Source: CALBTQ01 sp036725605 | GTDB taxonomy: Bacteria > Lernaellota > Lernaellaia > Lernaellales > Lernaellaceae | Length of the DNA stretch: 64,000 nucleotides | NCBI GenBank assembly: GCA_036725605.1 | Contig: DAIMDW010000001.1 | Location: 496,001-560,000 of the forward strand | Direction of reading: 5' to 3' | Shown: positions 27,552 to 35,658 of the stretch, in pieces | Layout: each line of letters begins with the position of its first letter | Position numbering within the stretch: position 1 is the first letter of the stretch | The notes under the pieces: generated by a model | Databases searched by the model: none | Told to the model about the DNA's origin: nothing | Seen by the model: the letters and a program-made list of their open reading frames with translations, nothing else | Position numbers and translations under genes: made by a program

Positions 27552-28082
27552 TCAGCGGGAGACGATAATTCTCCTGCGCGTCAATTCTTCTCGTATTCGT
27601 TTCACCGCGCTTTGTTTGCGCGCCATCAGCGTCCCCATGGGGATGCCGCTTTCCTCGGCGAGCTGACGAAACGGTTTTTCATCCAGCACGTTGCCCTCGA
27701 ACACATAAAGCAATTCGGGAGGGAGGTTCTCGATCGCCTCGAAAATTGCCTCGCGGATTTCTTTTTCCTCCAGCAATTCCGACGCGGAAAGGTTGTCATC
27801 CGATTGCTTTTCCAATTCCCCTTCGGCGAGAAACCTTCTTCGACTGAGCTTCCGTAAAGTGTCCACGCTCCGCCGATAAACCAACGTGGCTAACCAGCCG
27901 GCCACGTTTTGCACTTCTTCCAGCAGATTCGGGGCGGAGATGACGGTTTCCATCACTTCCTGCACGATGTCTTCGGCCTCCATCTCGTCGCGCAAAACGT
28001 GACGGGCGGTGCTCAGCAATCGCGACCGGCTATCGAGCAAAACGCTCAACAGTTCGTTTGTTTTGTCGGATTGCCGCATCAT
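27552..28082 (-). CDS. ECF-like RNA polymerase sigma factor
   Basis: A 176-residue sigma-70-family protein. Region 2 covers about 20-85 (EMEAEDIVQEVMETVIS, then VAGWLATLVYRRSVDTLRK) and region 4 about 118-168 (LPPELLYVFEGNVLDEKPFR, then ESGIPMGTLMARKQSAVKRI), with no region 3, as in extracytoplasmic-function factors. It starts the leftward operon with the membrane protein and the methyltransferase. The start is one of two adjacent ATGs. The regulon cannot be told from the window. Confidence 0.9.
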   Translation of the reverse strand: MMRQSDKTNELLSVLLDSRSRLLSTARHVLRDEMEAEDIVQEVMETVISAPNLLEEVQNVAGWLATLVYRRSVDTLRKLSRRRFLAEGELEKQSDDNLSASELLEEKEIREAIFEAIENLPPELLYVFEGNVLDEKPFRQLAEESGIPMGTLMARKQSAVKRIREELTRRRIIVSR

Positions 28083-28331
28083 CAATCAACGCCCTTTCCA
28101 CCTATATGTCGTTTGCAACTCGCTTCTTATTGCCAAAAAATGAAAATAATTTCGCCGATTATTTTACTCAGAAAACAACGGATATTCTCCCCCAATTCAT
28201 ACTATCTATATTTTATGATGTGATATTTTTTTCTGCTGCAAAACCTTTACATTCCATGATCGGAGTTTACATTGTTGCCTCACCGTTACCCATTGATGGG
28301 AGAAATTGGATGCAACAGAAAGGAAGATAAA

Positions 28332-29294
28332 ATGAAGGCAGTTGTCTTTCATCGTTACGGTTCTCCCGACGAGTTGAAATATGTGGAAGTACCCAAACCG
28401 ACACCCGATGAAAATGAAGTACTGGTCAAAATCCATGCTGCCTCCGTCAACGCCGGCGACTGGCGTTTGCTGCGGGGCGACCCGTTTCTGATTCGTCTGT
28501 TTTTCGGACTGACCAAACCGAAAATCAATATTCTCGGCGTCGACATCGCCGGAAAAGTCGAGCAGGTCGGCGGTAACGTGACGCAGTTTCAACCGGGCGA
28601 TAAAGTGTTTGGCGATCTGACCAACAATGGCTTCGGTGGATTCGCCGAGTATACTTGCGTTCCGCCTGACCTCCTGCTGAAGATACCGAACGGCTCGTCT
28701 TACGAAGAGGCCGCCACCCTACCCTTGGCGGCGGTCGTTGCCCTGCAAGGATTGCGCGACCATGGCAATATCCAGCCCGGCCAAAAAGTGTTGATTAACG
28801 GCGCATCGGGTAATGTCGGTTTATTCGCGGTGCAGATCGCCAAATCGTTCGGGGCGGAAGTAACCGGCGTTTGCAGTACCGGAAAAATGGAATTGGTGCA
28901 CTCGCTCGGCGCCGATCACGTTATCGATTACACCCGGGAAAATTTCACCGCCAACGGCAAACGCTACGATCTAATTCTCGACACCGCCGCTCGGTACACG
29001 CTTGGTCAATACAAACGCGTGCTCAATCCCGGCGGCGCTTACATCATGGTCGGCGGCCAGCGGACCTTGCAGGTGATGTCAGTTGGACCATTGCTGTCGG
29101 CGTTGAGCGATAAGAAGTTCAAGTCGATGTTGGCCAAACCGAATCTGGCGGACCTGGCCGTCATCAAGGAGCTGGTGGAAGGCGGCAAGGTGAAACCGGT
29201 GATCGACAAGAGATTCGGCTTGAGCGAAGTTCCCACCGCCATTCGCACGCTGGAACAGGGACACGCTCATGGCAAAATCGTCATCACCATGTGA
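28332..29294 (+). CDS. MDR-family quinone reductase-like oxidoreductase
   Basis: A 320-residue medium-chain dehydrogenase/reductase. N-terminal GroES-like part MKAVVFHRYGSPDELKYVEV; the NADPH-binding Rossmann motif is VLINGASGNVGLFAVQIAKS; ILGVDIAGKVEQVGGNV is the usual metal-free entry block, and no structural-zinc cysteine cluster is visible. It resembles QorA/YhdH-type NADPH:quinone or enone reductases. AAGGAAG stands five bases before the ATG at 28332. It is divergent from the sigma factor gene, across about 250 bases that hold no other gene. Confidence 0.88.
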   Translation: MKAVVFHRYGSPDELKYVEVPKPTPDENEVLVKIHAASVNAGDWRLLRGDPFLIRLFFGLTKPKINILGVDIAGKVEQVGGNVTQFQPGDKVFGDLTNNGFGGFAEYTCVPPDLLLKIPNGSSYEEAATLPLAAVVALQGLRDHGNIQPGQKVLINGASGNVGLFAVQIAKSFGAEVTGVCSTGKMELVHSLGADHVIDYTRENFTANGKRYDLILDTAARYTLGQYKRVLNPGGAYIMVGGQRTLQVMSVGPLLSALSDKKFKSMLAKPNLADLAVIKELVEGGKVKPVIDKRFGLSEVPTAIRTLEQGHAHGKIVITM

Positions 29295-29321
29295 CGCATA
29301 TTCGATTGTCGTTCCGGCTGG

Positions 29322-30671
29322 TCACTCCGGACACAAGGCGTTGCCGGCGCTGTCGAAGCGGCGCGCAACGATCTGCAAATATTCCTTGTTCTCGTCGTAG
29401 CGATCGACGGCGACCACAAACGTGCCGTCGTCGCTCATCGCCACCGAGGATGTGTTACCGAGATTATCCACCGGATGATAATTGAAGATCGTCATCTCGT
29501 TGCCGCTTGCCGAGCCGTCCGCCGCATAGCCTCGACCGCTCACACCAAAGGCATATTCACCGGTTTGTCGTTGCGACCATGAGGCGATAAAGCGCCCGTC
29601 GGCGGCCATGTCCACGCTCGGACGCGCCTGCACGCCGGTCACTTCGTCGTTCATTCGAAACTCGCCGGTGCGCGCCGAGCCGTCCGCCTCGTACACACGT
29701 GCATAGGCGTCAAGCTGCGAGTTGTAGACCTCGATGTAGTGCCACACAATGACGAAATGCCCGTCGGGCGCCATCGCCAATCCGGCGGCTACCTGCCCCA
29801 GGTCAACCGTTTCATTTACGCGGAACGAATCCCCCAATGCCGTGCCGTTCGCCTGGTAGCGTTGCGCGTAAACATCGAAGTCCGGCGAAGTCCCGACGGT
29901 CCAGGCGATAACGAAATTGCCGTCGGCGTCCATACCCACGAGACCGGCCTCGGTGACATCGATGGCTCCGCCCACCGGATCGCCGTCGGCGTCGAAACGT
30001 TGCACTCGCGACTCAACAACGCTTGTTGTGCCGAGGGAATAAACCACCAAAAATTCGCCGTCCGCGTTCATGGCGACGGAGGAAAGTATCGCCATCTCTC
30101 CACCCTCTTCGCCGGCCACCAGAAAAGCGTCGTCGAGCGCATTGCCGTCCCAGGTGTACAATCGCGCGTAAACGCCCTGGTCGACGTTATCCGCGCCGAA
30201 GTGTGTCCAGGCAAATAAAACACGGTCGTCGCCGCCGGCCGTACGCGGGAACGCAAAATCGGCGTTGCCGGTGGGAAAAACCACCGTGGGAGTGCCGAGC
30301 GCGTTGCCGTCCGCGTTATAGAACCGAGCCATGACGCTGTCGGGTTCGTCGTCTTTTTCATCGTCGTCGCCGGCGTATTCGGTCAACGACCAGACAAAGG
30401 CGAATTCGCCTGCGGCGTTCATCGTGACTTGCGGAGTGTGGTGAAAAAACGAATCGTCGTCGTTGACGACAAACAGGCAGGCTTCGTCGGTTTCGTGCGT
30501 ATCGTCGTCGGTGGAGTCGTCGTCGAGCGTGTCGTCATCGTCATCGTCCGTATCGTCATCGGTCGAATCGTCGTCGTCATCGGAGCCGTCATCGTCATCA
30601 TCGTCGCAACCGACAAGCGGCAGGCTCAACAGCAGGGCGATCAATAGCGCGAATTTAAACATCATGTTCAC
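29322..30671 (-). CDS. Asp-rich lipoprotein, beta-propeller-like
   Basis: A 449-residue lipoprotein. The lipidated Cys follows SLPLVGC and is immediately followed by Asp residues and an Asp/Thr-rich linker of about 45 residues; the remainder is a repeated beta-sheet domain with blocks such as GNFVIAWTVGTSPDFDVYAQ and GRFIASWSQRQTG, each about 45 residues, like a six- or seven-bladed propeller. The GTG start is six bases after GGAGG. It ends 28 bases from the convergent oxidoreductase gene. Function unknown. Confidence 0.83.
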   Translation of the reverse strand: MNMMFKFALLIALLLSLPLVGCDDDDDDGSDDDDDSTDDDTDDDDDDTLDDDSTDDDTHETDEACLFVVNDDDSFFHHTPQVTMNAAGEFAFVWSLTEYAGDDDEKDDEPDSVMARFYNADGNALGTPTVVFPTGNADFAFPRTAGGDDRVLFAWTHFGADNVDQGVYARLYTWDGNALDDAFLVAGEEGGEMAILSSVAMNADGEFLVVYSLGTTSVVESRVQRFDADGDPVGGAIDVTEAGLVGMDADGNFVIAWTVGTSPDFDVYAQRYQANGTALGDSFRVNETVDLGQVAAGLAMAPDGHFVIVWHYIEVYNSQLDAYARVYEADGSARTGEFRMNDEVTGVQARPSVDMAADGRFIASWSQRQTGEYAFGVSGRGYAADGSASGNEMTIFNYHPVDNLGNTSSVAMSDDGTFVVAVDRYDENKEYLQIVARRFDSAGNALCPE

Positions 30672-30756
30672 TTTACACCTCCATAATTCGCCCCCAAAAA
30701 AACAGTATACCTGCAGTATGCTATTATCAAGTTAATGACCAAATTCTACCGGTGAA

Positions 30757-31179
30757 TTACTTCAGCGTTTTCTTCAAATCGACCAACTTCAGGACATCCT
30801 GTATTCCGCTCCGTGGACCGAACTTGACGGAAACGCCTTTCAGCTTGCCCTGAACGGCACTTTCTTGAATGGCGGTTTTGCGCTCCGCGGAAATTTCGCT
30901 GGTCAGCAACGCGTCGGTCAGCCGTGTTGCGAAATAGAACGTGATCCGAAACGCGCCCTTTTCGACGATCAACCAGAACATCGTTTTCTTTTTTTGCGTA
31001 ACCTTCAGCAACCAGCTTTTACCGTCGTTGTAGTAATTCCACGACTCGGTCAAATCGGGATGCTGCGCGCGAAGCTTGGCGAACAACGCCCGCCAGGTTC
31101 CCGCAACGCGGCCGAGCGCGGCCTGGACACTCTCTTCGGTCGGCGGCGACTTCGGATCGGTGAAATACGAATTGGCCAT
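30757..31179 (-). CDS. DUF3788 family protein
   Basis: A 140-residue cytosolic protein with the family blocks ESWNYYNDGKSWLLKVTQKK and FWLIVEKGAFRITFYFATR. The family is uncharacterised and usually encoded alone or beside small metabolic genes. No catalytic residue is evident. It lies 11 bases from the gene at 31191-32315, on the same strand, and its length is normal. Confidence 0.85.
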   Translation of the reverse strand: MANSYFTDPKSPPTEESVQAALGRVAGTWRALFAKLRAQHPDLTESWNYYNDGKSWLLKVTQKKKTMFWLIVEKGAFRITFYFATRLTDALLTSEISAERKTAIQESAVQGKLKGVSVKFGPRSGIQDVLKLVDLKKTLK

Positions 31180-31190
31180 GAATCAACCTC

Positions 31191-32315
31191 CTATCCTTCG
31201 ATGAAATCGGGTGCCGAAATTTCCGTCCCCCAGGGTGGCGGTTGGAAACGCTCCGGGCGCAGATCCTTCGCCGGATGCAACTCCTCGGCGCGGCGAATCA
31301 GCTCCTGCGGCGGTGTTTGCCCGGGTCGGCAATGGTCGTAAGTGGCGCGGATCAAGCGCAGCCGTTCATCGGACCAATGCACGCGCCGCGCGGTGTACTC
31401 GACCAAAAACGTCTCGTGCAAAAAGATATCGTCCCAAGTCAGATTGAAATACTCATGAAAAATCGTTTCGCGCCGGCGAAAGTCGCCCGGGCCGCACTCG
31501 CGTGTGCGCATGATGTTCGGCCAGGGATCGCCGCCGCCCATCGGCATCCAGCGTTCGTCGGTGGGCGCGAAGCCGGTGAACGAATCGACCCAGTCAACCA
31601 GCATTTCCAGCAGCCGATTCCAGCGGCGGACAATGGCGTCCCAACGGACGATGCCCGGTTCGGCACCGTGGTCGATACGCACACAGCCGATTTCAAATTC
31701 GATCGGCTGCGGTTGACCGAAGGGCGCCGCGGCGGCCAGACGGTCGAACAACGCCAGTTTCTTCTCCGTTTTTTCAATGGTGCGCGGCAGCCACGCCTCA
31801 TGCGCGAACGCCACTTCCTGCAGCAATGCATCGCGCACCACCGGCGCCGCGCCTTCCAACGCCCGCGCCAAACCGCCCTCTTCCATCCGGCGCAAAAAGA
31901 CCGGATAGGAAATTCCCGAGCGCCCCAGCGCAATGATACTCTCCATCGTCGGAATCAACTTGGTTCCCGCGTCACCCGCTTGCCCGCTGCGATAAGTCTG
32001 CAACGATTGCTCGTAGGCGGAGAGCGTCTGCTCCAGCAATCCTTCGTCGTTGGGCTCGGCTGACGAATTGCCTTGTGCGGCGGCGGACAACAACCGGCTG
32101 TAGGCGTCGCTGAATTTCTGGAATAACATTTCCTGCGCCAGCCGCCCGCTGTAGGCCGCAAAGTCGTTCATCTCCTCCGCGTAGCGTTCCATCAGGCCGA
32201 GACATTCGCGCATCTTGTCGAAATCCGGTCCGGACAATTGTTTCGCTTCGCAATCCCGCAGCATGTCGCGAAAGGGATTGAGCATCGCCTCGGTGTACAT
32301 TTTTTCGATCGGCAT
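31191..32315 (-). CDS. Conserved protein, unknown function (second of a pair)
   Basis: A 374-residue protein without signal peptide or membrane helix that I do not recognise. The N-terminal two thirds look alpha-helical (MERYAEEMNDFAAYSGRLAQ), the C-terminal part has FNLTWDDIFLHETFLVEYTA and VHWSDERLRLIRATYDHCRP. It overlaps the stop of the gene at 32315-32992 by one base (TAATG), so the two are almost certainly co-translated partners. A longer in-frame start exists at 32408, inside the upstream gene. Confidence 0.7.
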   Translation of the reverse strand: MPIEKMYTEAMLNPFRDMLRDCEAKQLSGPDFDKMRECLGLMERYAEEMNDFAAYSGRLAQEMLFQKFSDAYSRLLSAAAQGNSSAEPNDEGLLEQTLSAYEQSLQTYRSGQAGDAGTKLIPTMESIIALGRSGISYPVFLRRMEEGGLARALEGAAPVVRDALLQEVAFAHEAWLPRTIEKTEKKLALFDRLAAAAPFGQPQPIEFEIGCVRIDHGAEPGIVRWDAIVRRWNRLLEMLVDWVDSFTGFAPTDERWMPMGGGDPWPNIMRTRECGPGDFRRRETIFHEYFNLTWDDIFLHETFLVEYTARRVHWSDERLRLIRATYDHCRPGQTPPQELIRRAEELHPAKDLRPERFQPPPWGTEISAPDFIEG

Positions 32316-32992
32316 TATTCGTCCCCCACGTAGCGGCGATACTGTTGCGCGCGCTTGGACAGCGGCTCGTCGGGCGCCGGAAACAAACGTCGATGGCGCT
32401 CCTCCCACAACAGGTCCCAGTTCGTTTGGTAATGCGGATCGAATTTACGCGCTTCGGCCAGCACATGCGTTTGCCAATTTTCTTTGCCTTCGCGATGCTG
32501 CTCGGCGATCCACTCGTCTCGTTCGGCGCGCCAACTCGCGGGCACCTCGGCCTCGGCCTGCACTTCCAACGTTTCCAGCACCACCCAATCGGGCCAGAAC
32601 GTCGTGCGCAACCATTCGTCCATGCTCACCGGAATCTGCCACCGGGTGAGAATCTCCGAAGCCATCGAATTCAACTCAACGACATCGTCGTACTCACGTT
32701 CGGCCAGCGCCGCGAGAATTTCCTGGTAGGGCCTGGCGCGCACCGGTTCGTTGAGTTCGACGTACACGCTCGCCCAGGCCGTCGCGGTGTCGCGCAGGTA
32801 GGCCGTCGCGCAATTGACGTGCAGATGCTCCTCGCGCACCCGCACGCCGAAAGCGGCCAGATCCGCCGCGTCGCGAATGGCCTCGTACATCGCGCGTTCC
32901 GCCGCTTCGCTATGCGGAAAAAGCGGATTGCCGAGGAACTTTTTCATCCGCGCTTCGTAATAGGCAAGATATTCCCGATGCCGCTGGTCCAT
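32315..32992 (-). CDS. Conserved protein, unknown function (first of a pair)
   Basis: A 225-residue soluble protein, rich in Trp and charged residues (MDEWLRTTFWPDWVVLETLE, LLWEERHRRLFP). I see no known motif. The start at 32992 avoids a longer frame that reads through Gly/Arg-rich sequence; GGGGG lies just upstream. Translationally coupled to 31191-32315. The pair may form a complex, but the function is unknown. Confidence 0.68.
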   Translation of the reverse strand: MDQRHREYLAYYEARMKKFLGNPLFPHSEAAERAMYEAIRDAADLAAFGVRVREEHLHVNCATAYLRDTATAWASVYVELNEPVRARPYQEILAALAEREYDDVVELNSMASEILTRWQIPVSMDEWLRTTFWPDWVVLETLEVQAEAEVPASWRAERDEWIAEQHREGKENWQTHVLAEARKFDPHYQTNWDLLWEERHRRLFPAPDEPLSKRAQQYRRYVGDE

Positions 32993-33131
32993 TGAATCGT
33001 CCCCCTGATGAATGGGCCGGCCACGAGACGGCCCGCCAAGCGAGCCGCCGCGTTCATGCCGATATAATACACCCATCACAATAACCATATTTGTAGCAGG
33101 TTTCGCGGCGCGAGGCGAGTGAAATTGTTTT

Positions 33132-35435
33132 CTATTTTGCCGGGAAGCGCGTCACCCATAAACCGTTTTCATAGCGATAAGCAACATTCGCTTCGGTCGA
33201 TCCGCCGAAGGCCAGCCGTGGATACGCGCCCCAATTGCCGATCGGCCGTTTGGTCCAGGCCTCGTCCCAGGCGCCCAAACGCATCGGCGACGGATCGCCG
33301 CCGCCGCCGTAATTGAAGACCGAATGCAGCACGCCCGCGCCGTCCACCGCGAGGTCGACCAGGTCGGTGTCCCAGAAACTCCAGACAATCTGCACGGAAT
33401 ACAATCTTTCGCGCACCCAGGCATTTTCGCCGGTGCGATGCGCCGCGACGACCGCAATATACGAGAAGTACGTACCCGTGCCGGCCATCGAAAACACATG
33501 CGGTTGCCCTTGATGGACGATGATTGCCGGATGCTCCATGGCCATGTCGCCGCCGGCCTCGTCGATCACCTTCTCGTGCACCCATTGGCCGTCCTGCTTG
33601 GAGAACCAAAACAATCCGTTGTCCACGATCGAAACGGCGATATGCGGCCGTCCCTGCTCGTCCAAGGCCAGCGCCGGCGTGCGCGTGTTGGGCGCCACGG
33701 TTTCCCGGGTCCATACGTCCCCGTCTTTTACGGCATAGTAGGTGTAATCGTCCGTGGCCCACGCCAGGTGAACGCGCCCGGCGGCATCGATCGCGAGCGA
33801 GGTGAGCGTGTCGATTTGATTGTCGACAACCTCGCTGAGCCATTCACCACCCTGTTTCCAGGTATGGCACACATTATGGTAAGAGTTTTCGTAATCCAGA
33901 TACGACAAATGCAGCGTACCGTTCGGCGCAAAGGCAACGTCCAGACCGGCGGTTGAGGCCGCCACCGGATCGGCCACCTGATAAAGCCATTCATCGCCCG
34001 CCAACTTCGCCACGCATATTTGGTTTCCTTCGACGAAGGCGACATAGGGCACACCGTCCGGACGGGCGGTCAAGCTAAATTCTCCGCAGGGGCGTCTTTC
34101 GTGAACCGTCGCGGCCTTCCAGGAACCGGAAGTGTTGGCGACCCACCGGATACGCAAAGCCCAATCGTCGAACCCCACACCGGCCATGAGGCCGTCACCG
34201 GTTAGAACCGAATCGGCATATTCGAGATCATGGATTTCATCGGCGGCGATCTCTTCGGTCCATTCGCCCGAAGCATCGGTGAAATAGCGCCACACATGAT
34301 CGAGCGCCAGGAGCAGAATGTGTCGATACCCATCTTCGTCAACCGTCAGGCCGGCGCCATCGTAATTGTAGAACTCGGAGGTCGCCACCGTCTCGGCGTT
34401 CCATCCGCCGCCGTCGCGCGAAAGCAGTTGGAAGGAATCGCGTTGATCGCGCATGAACAACAGCGGCGCACCATCGACCAAGGTCGCCGGCGCGAACGCG
34501 ACACCGTCGTCTTCCGCTGTGACGATCTGCTCGATTTGCCAGCCTTTGTCGTCGCGCTCGGCCATGAAAAGAGGATAATTGCCGTATTCGATTCTATGGG
34601 CGTAATACAAGCGCACCTGCGGTCCGTCGCAGGCGATTTGCGGCGCCTGCCCGTGATCCCAATCGACCTCGGCGATCAATTCACTGGTCCATTCGCCGCC
34701 GGAGTCGGTGCCGTAATAAACCTCATAGGTCGCCTTGCCGGTATTGCGATGCAACAAGGCAACATGCGCCGCGCCGGCCTCATCCAGGCAAAATTCGGGT
34801 GCGCGATTCGGCGCGCTCGACGGCATGCCGGTGTCTACGCCGACCCATTGACCGTTATGCTGCGTGGCGTAAATCAACTGCGGTAACGTTTTCCCTTCGT
34901 AATAAAGCAAATGCCGCTCACCATCGGCCCCTGTGACCGCACGCGGATCGGATGTTTCGGCGGCGACATATTCCGTCAGAAAAATGATTCCATTAAAAGT
35001 GTAGGTGTAAAGAAAACCGTTGCCCGCCGCCGCCACCCAGGCCGTTCCGTCCGGATCGAACGCCACGGCCACACCGTCCCCCCCGGGTTGTCCGCCGCAA
35101 AGCAGATCGGTGATTTTATCGCCATGGACGATCTGCCCGGCCGGCGCCTGGAAGAACCATTCCGACGTATCATCGTCCACATCGTCGTCGGTATCGTCGT
35201 CGGTATCGTCGTCGATGTCGTCATCCCCGGGAACGGAGTCGTCATCAGAGGAATCGTCATCGTCCGGCAGGGAGTCGTCATCGGGCAATAATGAACTATC
35301 GTTGTCGTCGTCATCGTTGCTATCGTCGTTGTCGTCATCATCGTCGTCACTATGATGCAGACTTAACGCCTCGCAACCGGTTGCCAGCAATAGCACCAAG
35401 AGCACCACCCAAACGAAACCACTTTTGCTTTTCAT
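33132..35435 (-). CDS. Asp-rich lipoprotein, large beta-propeller
   Basis: A 767-residue lipoprotein. Signal ending LLLATGCEALSLHH, then a 75-residue Asp/Ser-rich linker, then about 650 residues of repeated propeller-like strands (AGAAHVALLHRNTGKATYEV, GRVHLAWATDDYTYYAVKDG, GRPHIAVSIVDNGLFWFSK). The repeats lack the DxDxDG calcium loops of FG-GAP repeats. It resembles the lipoprotein at 42312-44549 in architecture. Probably surface exposed; ligand unknown. Confidence 0.84.
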   Translation of the reverse strand: MKSKSGFVWVVLLVLLLATGCEALSLHHSDDDDDDNDDSNDDDDNDSSLLPDDDSLPDDDDSSDDDSVPGDDDIDDDTDDDTDDDVDDDTSEWFFQAPAGQIVHGDKITDLLCGGQPGGDGVAVAFDPDGTAWVAAAGNGFLYTYTFNGIIFLTEYVAAETSDPRAVTGADGERHLLYYEGKTLPQLIYATQHNGQWVGVDTGMPSSAPNRAPEFCLDEAGAAHVALLHRNTGKATYEVYYGTDSGGEWTSELIAEVDWDHGQAPQIACDGPQVRLYYAHRIEYGNYPLFMAERDDKGWQIEQIVTAEDDGVAFAPATLVDGAPLLFMRDQRDSFQLLSRDGGGWNAETVATSEFYNYDGAGLTVDEDGYRHILLLALDHVWRYFTDASGEWTEEIAADEIHDLEYADSVLTGDGLMAGVGFDDWALRIRWVANTSGSWKAATVHERRPCGEFSLTARPDGVPYVAFVEGNQICVAKLAGDEWLYQVADPVAASTAGLDVAFAPNGTLHLSYLDYENSYHNVCHTWKQGGEWLSEVVDNQIDTLTSLAIDAAGRVHLAWATDDYTYYAVKDGDVWTRETVAPNTRTPALALDEQGRPHIAVSIVDNGLFWFSKQDGQWVHEKVIDEAGGDMAMEHPAIIVHQGQPHVFSMAGTGTYFSYIAVVAAHRTGENAWVRERLYSVQIVWSFWDTDLVDLAVDGAGVLHSVFNYGGGGDPSPMRLGAWDEAWTKRPIGNWGAYPRLAFGGSTEANVAYRYENGLWVTRFPAK

Positions 35436-35658
35436 CGTTCACCTCGACAGACAATACGGCGATGTCGCTATCCTATGCAAAAAATGAACCATTTGAAACT
35501 CGTTATTATCACATCATAATATAGGGGTAAGCCTTCTCAACCGGCTCAAAATTCTCTCATTGCCCACGAATTTCTGAAATCCGCAACTCCACTCGTCTGG
35601 CCAACCGGCAACGATTTAAGTAGTATTGGAGCAAGCCGCCAGTGCCGGGAGTCGAGTC

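Noticed and set aside
23437..35355. Long Ser-rich or Val/Ile-rich reading frames opposite the Asp-rich regions
   Set aside because: They are antisense readings of GAC/GAT repeats, with no start signals and no domain content; the Asp-coding frame has signal peptide and lipobox in front.
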